Positions 1 through 8,319 of a stretch of DNA of 45,416 nucleotides are shown here, in pieces. Source of the DNA: Sergeia podlipaevii (lineage: Eukaryota; Euglenozoa; Kinetoplastea; Trypanosomatida; Trypanosomatidae); contig JASANZ010002115.1 of the NCBI GenBank assembly GCA_030849805.1, positions 2,292 to 47,707 on the forward strand. Direction: 5' to 3'. The position numbers and the translations under genes are program-made. Position 1 is the first letter of the stretch, and each line of letters starts with the position of its first letter. The notes beneath the pieces are model-generated. The model did no database searches and was not told where the DNA came from. It worked only from the letters and a program-made list of their open reading frames with translations.

Positions 1-14
1 GGGGGGGGGGGGGG
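1..14. repeat. Poly-G run at window edge
   Basis: Fourteen consecutive G residues open the window and then ordinary AT-rich sequence begins. No telomeric TTAGGG units are present. The most likely reading is a sequencing or assembly artefact at a contig end, with a true homopolymer as the alternative. Confidence 0.6.
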
Positions 15-167
15 AAGAAAGAACGAAAATGATATATAACAACAATAACACATATCAAATAGAGGCGGAGGAAGCACAGCGCTTAATCAGCAGAGACGAG
101 TTTATGGTGCTCTGCGTTTCCTCCACTCTTCCACCACCTCTGGGTGCTTTACCAGCAACCAAGATAA

Positions 168-2072
168 CTACCTGATTCTCTGTGAAGACTCCATGGCAGC
201 AACACGATCTTCCAAAGTGCTGACGCGGAGATGCGAAGTAGCGCTGGGAGGGAGCAGACAACCAAGCATCCAGTTGTACCAGCTCACCACACAGTGAACA
301 ACAGCGACATGGAGAAGTGCAATGCGGAATACTAGCATGCGGTACATTGCCTCTAGAGCTGAATGGAAGCGCTCAGGCGCGCTCTGCTCTGCTGCCATCT
401 CGCGCACAACGGCGGCTTGCTCCTCACGCAGCAAACTCGCAGCGTCGTCATAGACACTTTCCGAGACGCTGCTGACTGCCGATGAGGGCGATCCCAACTC
501 TGAATCACGCCGTGCCTTGCGCTGGTCAGAGAGCTTTTGCATGCGGTCGAGGTAGCGCCGCACCCCTTCGTAGTCGTGTAACGGCCCCAGGCATTGCACA
601 GCGCTCTTGACAAACATGTTGATACGATTTAGCGGGGACCCGTACAGGCGGTTCAAGCCGCGCATAATGTCCACACCACGGCCAACCAACGGCAGCTCAC
701 GCGGAATTTTGGCTTCGTCCAGTAGTATCTTCTTGGCACGTGTGTGGGCCTTGTTTTGCATTTCACGCACTTCCTCGCGCGTCATCTCGCCGTAGTTGCC
801 CTTACGCAGCGAGTCAATCGGCTTTTGTGCCAGCATGGAGGCAAACACCTCTCCGTCAGAGATGCCCCAGTCAGAAAGGATGTGCAGCATGCAGTCAATG
901 TTATGTGTCAAGAGGCTTTGGAAGAGCAGTGCGTACTGCATCCGAAACCGCTCAGTCTCTGGGACACAGAGACCAAAGTCGATAAAGATAACCTGATAGT
1001 CCTTAGTCTTGCCTTGTCCTCCTCTGCTCCACCAACTTTTATGTGCTTCTTGCGCATAGTTTCGATCGCTGTCGGAGGGCTCCACTGTAGAAGAAGAAGA
1101 GGTGCCGCTTCGGTTGTCTGGCATGGGTCGCACGAGCACGTTGGCGCCGTGCGGATCGCTGTGTACGAAGCCGTGCTTAAATACCATGTCCCCAAACGCA
1201 TCAAACAGTGTGCGCAGCACCGCCTTGTGGTCGTAGTTTGCCTTCACAGTTTCAACGTCAAGCAGCTTCGTTGCGTCAACCCATTCCAGCACTAGAAGGC
1301 TGGGAGTCGTGAACTGATGGTATACTTCAGGGATGTAGACGCGTCGTTCGCCCGCAAAGTTCCTGCGAATGCGGTCTGCGTTAGCTGCCTCAATCGTGAA
1401 GTCCATCTCTCGGGTGAGCCCGTCAACAATTGTCTTACGTGCCCACCCAGTTGGCAACCCAAACAGCGCCTGCAGCAGGTACGAGATGAGATTGTAGGTG
1501 CGTATATCCCACTTGGACTGCTTACTAATGCATGGCTTGCGCACCTTCACCGCCACCGTCCGTGCTGGCTTGCCGGGCTCCGTGCACAGACGCGCGCGGT
1601 GTACCTGCGCGATGGATGCGGATGCGACGGCGTTCTCCTCAAAGGACTCAAATACCTCTTCAAGTGGTTTTCCAGTCTCCTCGTATATGATGCGGCGAAT
1701 GTCAGCAAACGGCACAGGCGGCGCGTTGTCCAGTAGCACCTTGAGTGTCTCCGTGTACTCGCGGGGAAGAATGTGATTCATGGCGTTGAGTCCCTGCCCA
1801 ACCTTCACGTACGCGCCTTCGTTCGTGGTGCAAACGTACAGAATAAGCTCTGCAGCACGTTTGTGTAAGGCAAAGTATTCCTCGGGAGTCTCTGGGGTAG
1901 TGGATTTGTACATGTAGGCAATGCGGAAAAAAGTACTGAAGGCTCGCAATGACCGCGTGAGAGATGAATCAGTGGCGACATCAGCAACACCGTACGCTAC
2001 AGCTCCAATACCACTTGCCCACAGTAAGCGCCGGCCCCAGCGTCCACGCCGGGCACCTTGTACGGCGGGCAT
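168..2072 (-). CDS. ABC1/ADCK1-like atypical protein kinase (UbiB family)
   Basis: This 634-residue protein belongs to the ABC1/UbiB/ADCK atypical kinase family, which acts mainly in mitochondria (coenzyme Q or lipid homeostasis in other eukaryotes). Visible hallmarks are the KxGQ motif (KVGQ, 90-93), the Ala-rich nucleotide loop (ASASIAQVH, 150-158), the ATP-binding lysine in VAVKV (K176), the catalytic loop HSDPHGANV (304-312) and the metal-binding DFG (365-367). Local similarity to ADCK1 is strongest around LPREYTETLKVL. A low-complexity insert (about 318-355) sits between the catalytic loop and DFG. Residues 579-607 are hydrophobic and could anchor the protein in a membrane; the N-terminus is Arg-rich and may be a presequence. 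The ATG lies 43 nt downstream of an AG (2116-2117) that follows a clean pyrimidine tract. All core catalytic residues are present. The family call is secure; the ADCK1 assignment is an inference. Confidence 0.93.
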   Translation of the reverse strand: MPAVQGARRGRWGRRLLWASGIGAVAYGVADVATDSSLTRSLRAFSTFFRIAYMYKSTTPETPEEYFALHKRAAELILYVCTTNEGAYVKVGQGLNAMNHILPREYTETLKVLLDNAPPVPFADIRRIIYEETGKPLEEVFESFEENAVASASIAQVHRARLCTEPGKPARTVAVKVRKPCISKQSKWDIRTYNLISYLLQALFGLPTGWARKTIVDGLTREMDFTIEAANADRIRRNFAGERRVYIPEVYHQFTTPSLLVLEWVDATKLLDVETVKANYDHKAVLRTLFDAFGDMVFKHGFVHSDPHGANVLVRPMPDNRSGTSSSSTVEPSDSDRNYAQEAHKSWWSRGGQGKTKDYQVIFIDFGLCVPETERFRMQYALLFQSLLTHNIDCMLHILSDWGISDGEVFASMLAQKPIDSLRKGNYGEMTREEVREMQNKAHTRAKKILLDEAKIPRELPLVGRGVDIMRGLNRLYGSPLNRINMFVKSAVQCLGPLHDYEGVRRYLDRMQKLSDQRKARRDSELGSPSSAVSSVSESVYDDAASLLREEQAAVVREMAAEQSAPERFHSALEAMYRMLVFRIALLHVAVVHCVVSWYNWMLGCLLPPSATSHLRVSTLEDRVAAMESSQRIR

Positions 2073-2474
2073 CGCTCTGTCTATCAGCCAAGTTTCACAA
2101 AAGCGATACCAAGCCCTTATTGTATAGAAAGAGAGGGAAGAGGGTCCTGTTACCGAGTGCTACCCCCTCCTTTGCCCGCTACGTACTGAAAACCAGACAA
2201 ACGATGTTGCTTCATACAAGACAAACGGAAAGAAACAGCGGAGAAGGAATGTGAAGGCATTTTAGGAGAAGAATACATATATGAGGACACAGGCGCAACG
2301 CATCAGCAACGTGCTAGGTGACGCCAAAAATATAAACGCTACCCTGATCGTATAGTTTTTTTTCCCTTTTTCATGTCTTTTCAATATTTACGCAAACAAA
2401 AAGTAGATAGATTTCTACTAGTCAAAAAAGTAAGGAAAGAAAGAAAAAGAAGAAAGATTTCACGTTGATACGTG
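2073..2474. other. Intergenic region, about 400 nt
   Basis: It holds the 5' UTR and splice signal of the ADCK-like gene and the 3' UTR of the small upstream gene. A-rich stretches lie at 2360-2460. I see no RNA gene or convincing ORF. Confidence 0.6.
2116..2144 (-). promoter_or_regulatory. Predicted trans-splice acceptor of the ADCK-like gene
   Basis: Read on the minus strand, a pyrimidine tract (about 2144-2125) is followed by the first AG at 2117-2116. This fits a spliced-leader addition site and gives a 43-nt 5' UTR. The prediction is from sequence pattern only. Confidence 0.5.
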
Positions 2475-2909
2475 CTAATTATACGACTGTGTATTGTGGT
2501 TAGATTGAATGAGCTGTACGACGCGCTCGGGATCTACACCTCTCTCAAGCAGCTGCGCCGCCGCCACCAACGAGGGCTGTACTGCCGACACAACACTTGG
2601 CTGTTGGCGCTGCAGCGGCGATCCAAGCATGTAGGCAACTGCAGCTAAGCAATCCAGCTGTACAGAAGATGTATAGTCGTTGCTTTCGGCTGATGGGCAA
2701 TAGCTCTCTCGCCGAGCTATGATCGGTATGCCTTCATCATCTTTCACTTGCTGCGTCGTTCCTGCTTTGTCCTCAATGAGGTGCCTTCTAGCTGTTTCCT
2801 TGATGCCCGAAAAAGCAGCAATTGCATTCGTTAGAGATGGCGTGTAGCTGGCATCGTCTTCTCCGAGTAGCATACGCGCATCGTCGGCCCACGCACTGTT
2901 AGAGAGCAT
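2475..2909 (-). CDS. Small MOZART1-like protein (tentative)
   Basis: This is a 144-residue protein. The open frame extends upstream to 3143, but that part is a Phe/Leu/Ser-rich translation of pyrimidine tracts. The chosen ATG (2907-2909) lies 11 nt after an AG (2922-2921) preceded by a T-rich tract. The N-terminal two thirds are not recognisable. The C-terminus (about 85-134) resembles MOZART1, the small gamma-tubulin-complex subunit: a helix LAAVAYMLGSPL, a short insert, then LVAAAQLLERGVDPERVV, which matches the family pattern of a helix followed by E-x-G-[VI]-[ND]-P-E and a closing helix. MOZART1 proteins are usually about 80 residues, so this would be an N-terminally extended version. If correct, it would act at microtubule-nucleating sites with GCP3. 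The gene itself is likely; the family assignment rests on one short motif. Confidence 0.6.
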   Translation of the reverse strand: MLSNSAWADDARMLLGEDDASYTPSLTNAIAAFSGIKETARRHLIEDKAGTTQQVKDDEGIPIIARRESYCPSAESNDYTSSVQLDCLAAVAYMLGSPLQRQQPSVVSAVQPSLVAAAQLLERGVDPERVVQLIQSNHNTQSYN

Positions 2910-3669
2910 AGGCGCAGCTTCTATAAAAAGATGAGAGCAAGAACAGAAAAATCTATAAACGAGATTAACGCTGACGTGTTCCAGCGACTTTTTAGACAAC
3001 AATACTAGAAGCGGAGAGGAAAGAGAACATGTATAAAAGTGAAGACGTGAAACATGCAGGAGTACGACTGAAGAGGTCTGATCGTATAAAAAAAAAATGA
3101 AAAGCGTCATCCATCCCACACAAAAAGTAATAGTACAAGCCAACAGCAGCTACAACAACAGTAGTGCAATAGTTTGCTTCGTATCATTCTATATTTTTTT
3201 CTTTTTTATTTGAAGTAAATAGTGACATGGAGGGTAAGGTAGATGGCGTCTACAGGGTCAGCGCATTTTGCTGAAGGCAAAAAACCCCAAAGTAAACTGC
3301 CACATGTGAATAAACAACAAGAACAACAACAACAACAGACTAGTGAGGATGGGAATAGATGCTTTCGCATTTGGTAACACCGAAAAAGTAGCGCTCTCTT
3401 ATAGAAGGGGATAGGGGAATATATAAAAAAAAAATACACACACGAAGTACAGCACGCAAGAGGCCACATAGATGTCAACATTGAGAAAAGCAAAAATATA
3501 AAAAAAGCATGTATATATGAAAAAGATAAAGCAAAAAAAGAAAAAAGAAAAGAAAATAATATGTGAACATTATATACCTGTAAAAAAGTAACACTAAAAA
3601 AATGCTGGAAGGCGCATTCGATTTAGTTTCTAGAAAAGAGAAAAAGTTAAGTCTATTTGAGTTTGGGAT
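2910..3669. other. Intergenic region, about 760 nt
   Basis: It contains UTR sequence with A-rich stretches and, in transcript sense, a run of UUG triplets (plus-strand AAC repeats at 3313-3337). The open frame at 3206-3493 has a biased, T-tract-derived composition and is not accepted as a gene. Confidence 0.55.
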
Positions 3670-5142
3670 TTAGCCCCGGTGAGATGTTTCCACGCTATCT
3701 GCCTCGCTGGGCGTCTCCGTGTCTTTCTCTTCGCTCTCCTCGCTCCCCGTTGTGGGCTGCTCGTGTGGCTGTGTAGAGAACATCCGCCCTTCTTCGCGAC
3801 TCACTTGCTCTGGCGTATCCACTCCCACGAAGCGGAGTGAGCGGCGCCGACGATAGGAAAGGCGTGACGGTAGAGAGAGAGGAATGAGCAGCGGCACATC
3901 AGAGTCGGCGTTTCCCGAATCAACAGTTTCATCGTGTTCCGAGAGGGAACCGTCTAGGCTGCTCATTGTGGTGCTCTCTCTACGGCGTCGCAGCAGCCTC
4001 CGTGCTTCCTCCATCTCTTCCTCACTCTCAGTCATCGTCAGCTGCCTCACAAGGTCCTCACTGAGGTGGGGCTGAGAAAAGCCGTTTCTATCTAACGATG
4101 GCATTCGCATTGAAGGAGACAGCGTGCTCGCCGCCGAGGTGGCGATGGCGGCTGGTGTACTTCCCGCATGACTGAGTCGGCGCGCCAGTTCGGAGGTGGC
4201 AAGTGACTCACTCGAAGGACCCAGCCACTCTGCCTCTGCATCATTCCGATTGCTGCTCGAGTCCGACAAGGAGTTCAGTGCGCCACGCAAGATGGGGAGT
4301 GAGAGATGGCATGGCACAAGCGATGCAGGTGGCGTAGGGAGATAAGAGAGCAGTGAGAGATGGGAGAGGGGTGAGAGGACACGAGAACGTGCACGCGGTG
4401 CTCTGAGCCTCAGGTTTTGCTTCTGGAACTGCCTACGCGCGGTGGGGTGCTGCCGAGGCCTCGTGAGCAAAGGTAGGAGCAGTGGCGACGAGCGGACTTG
4501 AGCATTTGTAGAGTGTTGAGTGGTGTTTCGTTGGGCTCTTTCTGACAAAGAAGCAATAACATCTGCGGTGACGCCGCGCAGACCATCCGGGGTGACATTC
4601 CGCGCCGTCCTCACTGTTCTGGCACAGCCCACACGATGCCGCAGACTGAGGTACTCGACCCTTCGGGGGTCTGTAGGCGGCAAGAAATCAAGACGGTCGT
4701 GCTGCTGCATGTCAGCCAGAGGGACAGCACAGCAGTGCGTATGAATGAGAATGCCGTTGCGCGGTATATGCGAATCATGGCTGCCGGGGCTACCAACATG
4801 CTCGTGACTCACGAGCGATGCATTCTTTGAACCTCCAAGTGGCCGTACGGTCGTGTCCAGGCTGTACTCCGCCCACGTGGCGTGGCCACTTTCTTCTTTG
4901 TTTCCATCGCTTTCATTTTGTAAGGTAGACGTGTCTTCTTGTGAAGCGTCCATCAGTTTGACGTGCTGTTCCGGTTGCTGAGAGGGCTCTCCGACAGTGA
5001 AGGGCTCCAAAGTGGAGGTCAGATCGGCGGGTTCGCCGGAAAGGCTGTCTTCAGTGCTTGGATTGTCGCAGTTCTTCTTGAACGCTTTCCCTAACAGGCG
5101 GGATGCCTTGTAACCCCTTCTTGATGGTCTTTTCCGAGGCAT
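3670..5142 (-). CDS. Hypothetical protein, disordered, Ser/Arg-rich
   Basis: This 490-residue protein has no domain that I recognise. The N-terminus is strongly basic (MPRKRPSRRGYKASRLLGKAFKK), resembling a nuclear or nucleolar targeting segment. The rest is rich in Ser, Arg, Glu, Pro and Leu. A Leu/Pro/Ser-rich stretch (about 220-290) precedes an acidic region containing MTESEEEMEEARRLLRRRRES, which may form a short charged helix. The last 50 residues are Glu/Ser/Thr-rich. The start is the first ATG of the frame, and upstream sequence is AT-rich and non-coding. It is accepted as real because the frame is long, continuous and in the same orientation as its neighbours. The function is unknown. 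Confidence 0.7.
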   Translation of the reverse strand: MPRKRPSRRGYKASRLLGKAFKKNCDNPSTEDSLSGEPADLTSTLEPFTVGEPSQQPEQHVKLMDASQEDTSTLQNESDGNKEESGHATWAEYSLDTTVRPLGGSKNASLVSHEHVGSPGSHDSHIPRNGILIHTHCCAVPLADMQQHDRLDFLPPTDPRRVEYLSLRHRVGCARTVRTARNVTPDGLRGVTADVIASLSERAQRNTTQHSTNAQVRSSPLLLPLLTRPRQHPTARRQFQKQNLRLRAPRARSRVLSPLSHLSLLSYLPTPPASLVPCHLSLPILRGALNSLSDSSSNRNDAEAEWLGPSSESLATSELARRLSHAGSTPAAIATSAASTLSPSMRMPSLDRNGFSQPHLSEDLVRQLTMTESEEEMEEARRLLRRRRESTTMSSLDGSLSEHDETVDSGNADSDVPLLIPLSLPSRLSYRRRRSLRFVGVDTPEQVSREEGRMFSTQPHEQPTTGSEESEEKDTETPSEADSVETSHRG

Positions 5143-5844
5143 GACTGGATCAAATGCAAAGTGGACGTTTTAAAATAATTGAAAATAATTGTGATGATAA
5201 TAGTAATAAAAAATAACAAAACAACAATCTGTCCTGATGAATACACGCACGCACAAAAGAAAGCTATTTGATTATATATAATAAGTTAACCACGTTTCTT
5301 GACTCAGTAAATATGTGTTTATGTCACGGCACGTTGGTTTTTTTTTTAAAAAAAAGAACGCCTTCTTTTCACTCTATAAAAAAATTGATAGAACAGAGAA
5401 AAGAAGAGGCGAGCTCGGTCTTTTAAGAAAAAGAAAGCGCAAAAGTCTTAACTTTTTAAACACCGCAATAGTTTATATTGATTTAGGCAATTTAGATCAT
5501 CGCAAAAACAAGCAAAAGAAAAAAATAGAAGAGAACGAGAAAAAAAAACAGTATTTGACTGCATGCGGCCAATTGAAGGTGTTGAAAACACAGCACATAT
5601 AGAAACAGAAAGAAAGCAAAAAAAGGAAAATCGCATCAAAAATTATAGAGGAGTAAAGCGGGTGTTGCTATCTAGAGAGGAGTGTATTTATAGAGATGTG
5701 TGAAACAATGTTGTTAACTACCGCAAAAAAATTTCGTTTAAACGTACGCAAAAAGAGAAATGACAAGCCCCTTGCTCAGTCCTTCACCTTTTACACACAT
5801 CAACAATAACAACAACAAAAAGCCACAACGATTTCCAGCTGGAT
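5143..5844. other. Intergenic region, about 700 nt
   Basis: AT-rich. It includes a T-run followed by an A-run (5338-5357) that can form a hairpin, and a UUG-repeat element in transcript sense (plus strand 5801-5817) about 30 nt past the stop of the thioredoxin-like gene. The plus-strand frame at 5315-5602 is Lys-rich A-tract translation and is not called. Confidence 0.55.
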
Positions 5845-6348
5845 CTACTTGGCTGATGCAGGCATACGCGACATAATTTCCTTCATGAGATCATCCATAT
5901 TTGTTGAGCGGATCTCGTTCCCAACTTGCTTTAGCCCCGTAAACGTCTGCACAGTGGGCGTACCCATGATGAGCTGATAGTCAATCATTTGCCGCGTTGG
6001 CACCGCCTTCGTGTCGACGCTATACCAAAAAATGCGCTTGCCATCCTTTTTGCATTGCTCAGCCGCCATCTTGTACATTTCTGCGAAAGTGAGGCACGGG
6101 ATGCAGCCGTGCTTCCAATACTTTATCACCAGCAGGTCGTCCTTGTGCTCCGTAAGCTTCTCAAGTAGCTCTTCCTCGCTCCGGATGGCGGGAAGCTTGG
6201 TCTGCTCCAGAAAGCCTCCCTCTTCAAATTCCTTCACCCACTTGGGGAAGCCCTCCTGCATAAATTTGTCATAGTCCTCGTTCGATAGGTTTTCAGGAAT
6301 TTTGCGGTCACCGAAGATACGGCGAATAATGCTATGAGTCTGCGACAT
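5845..6348 (-). CDS. Thioredoxin-like protein with CIPC motif
   Basis: This 167-residue protein has a thioredoxin fold. The redox motif is CIPC (82-85) in the context IKYWKHGCIPC, at the end of the expected beta strand. The cis-proline loop is GTPTV (P131), followed by the last strands QTFTGLK. The CIPC dipeptide differs from the classical CGPC, so redox potential or partners may differ. About 55 residues precede the core, including a basic helix (IIRRIFGDRK); a mitochondrial location is possible but unproven. The frame opens earlier (6489), but the extra residues translate T-rich leader sequence; the chosen ATG begins a compact protein and follows a pyrimidine tract (CTGTTTTTCTTCTTT) and several AGs. 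The fold is confident; the biological substrate is unknown. Confidence 0.88.
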   Translation of the reverse strand: MSQTHSIIRRIFGDRKIPENLSNEDYDKFMQEGFPKWVKEFEEGGFLEQTKLPAIRSEEELLEKLTEHKDDLLVIKYWKHGCIPCLTFAEMYKMAAEQCKKDGKRIFWYSVDTKAVPTRQMIDYQLIMGTPTVQTFTGLKQVGNEIRSTNMDDLMKEIMSRMPASAK

Positions 6349-6698
6349 GTTGGTGTTGACTAGACGACCCCCTTCTTCTACGCAGCAGCGGCTATATATG
6401 TCTATATCGACTACGTTCACTGTTTGAGCATATTTTTTTTTAAAGAAGAAAAACAGAGTCAAGAGGAAAGAGCAACTGACGCTAGGCACAAATCCAATTT
6501 GAGGTCGCTAGTGTATACAGTGCACATTCTATATGACTGAATGCTTGAGTTGGTGTTCTTCTGCTATTTTTTTCTTTTGCTTTGCAGGTTTGTCACCCTG
6601 GTAACGTTTCTTATTTTACATTTTTTTGCGGCAAGCCTTCAATGTGCATCACATACACATGCATAACCTTAAAAAAAAAAAAAAGTTACATGGACCAC
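6349..6698. other. Intergenic region, about 350 nt
   Basis: It contains the 5' leader and pyrimidine tract of the thioredoxin-like gene (near 6430-6475) and the 3' UTR of the upstream mitochondrial protein gene, with an A-run at 6670-6684. Nothing else is supported. Confidence 0.55.
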
Positions 6699-7583
6699 TC
6701 ATGCATTGAGGCCCTTGGGCCAGTGCCCGTAGTACCGTAGGTGCCGCAGCTTCCACCACAACTCACTATGAAAATGAGGGTCTGTAAAGTCAGACTCCCG
6801 CAGCTCAGCACGCGCACCTGAAAGCATGGATTGCCCCGGTGAAAGCATCGTTGGCCCCACATCCATCCCTTCATGCTCGGGATGACGCTGGGAGAACGCC
6901 TTGAGACGTATCCACAGGTTATTAGCCTCTTGCTCCTCGTCCGAAATGCCATAAACATTCATATCCCAGAAGGGCTTGTTGTTCTTGATGCAATGAAATC
7001 CACGAACTACAATCCAAAGCAGCAGCACCGATGCCATTCCGTACGTGGCGATAACATGATTGAGGTACTTCCCTGGACTCTCGCGCCAGTGTGCAAACAG
7101 CTGACGGTGATGCTCTCGACGATCCTTCCGGGTAAACTTATCTGCTACTTCGAGTTTCCCCATAAAGTGGACGGCGTCACGGAAGGAGGGGAGATCCTGA
7201 GCGGTAGTAGGAAGCACGTTAGCGGGGATGATAACACTCCCATTCTCGTCGATATCATTGATGGCGTATGTATCATAGTTTGACACGTCCTTAAGTCTCT
7301 CCAGACCAGGCGCTAGCCAGCGGACCACCTCCCCATTTTCCATGATGCGCTGAAGATAGAACTTATTGTCGCGTGTGCGGACAAATGAAATGTCCGTCGC
7401 TGCTACCCCACGAGCGGAGTAGCCAAGACGATCAAGGTACACCAGCGTTGTCACCGCAGGCCGCGGTGGAACAATGGTCCGAATAAACCTGCGCTGATTC
7501 CCCACGAGAGTACTGCTCGTACATATCCTTGAAAACCGATAGCAGGACATGCTAGTGGAGCTCATGGCGCTACGCGCTAGCAT
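6699..7583 (-). CDS. Mitochondrial single-pass membrane protein, unknown function
   Basis: The protein has 294 residues. Its N-terminus (MLARSAMSSTSMSCYRFSRI...RRFIRT) is rich in Arg, Ser and hydrophobic residues with no acids, as in a mitochondrial presequence. One clear membrane span lies at about 176-195 (VIATYGMASVLLLWIVVRGF). The C-terminus is rich in aromatic and basic residues (ELWWKLRHLRYYGHWPKG). The open frame continues to 7931, but that leader is Phe/Leu-rich translation of pyrimidine tracts; a tract ending TTTCTTTTTGAG lies about 25-30 nt upstream of the chosen ATG (7581-7583), and a second ATG occurs six codons in. I do not recognise the family. The size and topology would suit an accessory subunit of an inner-membrane complex, which is inference only. 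Confidence 0.8.
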   Translation of the reverse strand: MLARSAMSSTSMSCYRFSRICTSSTLVGNQRRFIRTIVPPRPAVTTLVYLDRLGYSARGVAATDISFVRTRDNKFYLQRIMENGEVVRWLAPGLERLKDVSNYDTYAINDIDENGSVIIPANVLPTTAQDLPSFRDAVHFMGKLEVADKFTRKDRREHHRQLFAHWRESPGKYLNHVIATYGMASVLLLWIVVRGFHCIKNNKPFWDMNVYGISDEEQEANNLWIRLKAFSQRHPEHEGMDVGPTMLSPGQSMLSGARAELRESDFTDPHFHSELWWKLRHLRYYGHWPKGLNA

Positions 7584-8319
7584 TTGATAATTCTTGACAG
7601 ACGTAAAGTCCTCAAAAAGAAAAAAATAAAGAAATAAACGATACGTATGAAGTATGAGAAAGTAAGAATGAGACAACAAAAAGAAAGGGTGCGGGGAGGG
7701 GGAGTACAAGAAAAGGCACCACCCCACTAGCACTCTATGCACTACTGAAGAAACGAAAACTGCCTCCCCGAGTACTTTTCTATGCTTTCTTGATACATAT
7801 AATGTGGAGAAAAAGACAAGGAACAAAGAGAGGAAAAAAAAAAGTAAATACTTTAGTAGATAAAACACAGTATTCATGCGCAGAGCCGTGCCTGCGCCAG
7901 AGTGGAGGCATATTGTCATGTGCATCATCACTACTTTCGGTCCTTGCGAGCGCGAAAGATGATAATCTTCTTCTTTCCTTATATATATAGAGTTATAATT
8001 TCAACTGGTCAACAATATCTAAACACACACAATATTATAATAACAATAGTCTAGTTCGCGTACAATACAAATGCTGTGATCGTTCTTCCTTTTTTTTTTG
8101 CTTCTCACTGTGAGATGCGTGTCTTGTGTGGGTGTGGCTATGTCAGCGAGGCGCAACAAGATGCAAGCACCACACCACAGTAAATGTAAAATGTTGTAAC
8201 TCTACTCAACGGAATGCTGAGGAATAGAAAGGAAAAGTGTAGGCCTCGGCGTGGGCAAAATGAATACTCCTCAAAAAAAAAAACCCCGGAGCAGAGTAGT
8301 GAAGAAAGACCCGTTTCTC
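7584..8319. other. Intergenic region, about 740 nt
   Basis: It holds the pyrimidine-rich leader of the mitochondrial membrane protein gene (about 7610-7700 on the minus strand) and the 3' UTR of the large disordered protein gene. Runs of T (8090-8099) and A (8273-8283) are present. No gene is supported. Confidence 0.55.

Noticed and set aside
1..14. Telomere or G-quadruplex at the window end
   Set aside because: A plain G run without TTAGGG units; a contig-edge artefact is more likely.
744..1295. 183-residue frame on the plus strand
   Set aside because: It lies wholly inside the ADCK-like gene on the opposite strand and has no recognisable content.
3206..3493. 95-residue minus-strand frame
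   Set aside because: Cys/Phe-rich translation of UTR sequence, with no splice signal placed for it.
7584..7931. N-terminal extension giving a 410-residue multi-span membrane protein
   Set aside because: The extra Phe/Leu/Ser-rich segments are translations of pyrimidine tracts upstream of the likely splice acceptor; the mitochondrial presequence begins at the internal ATG.
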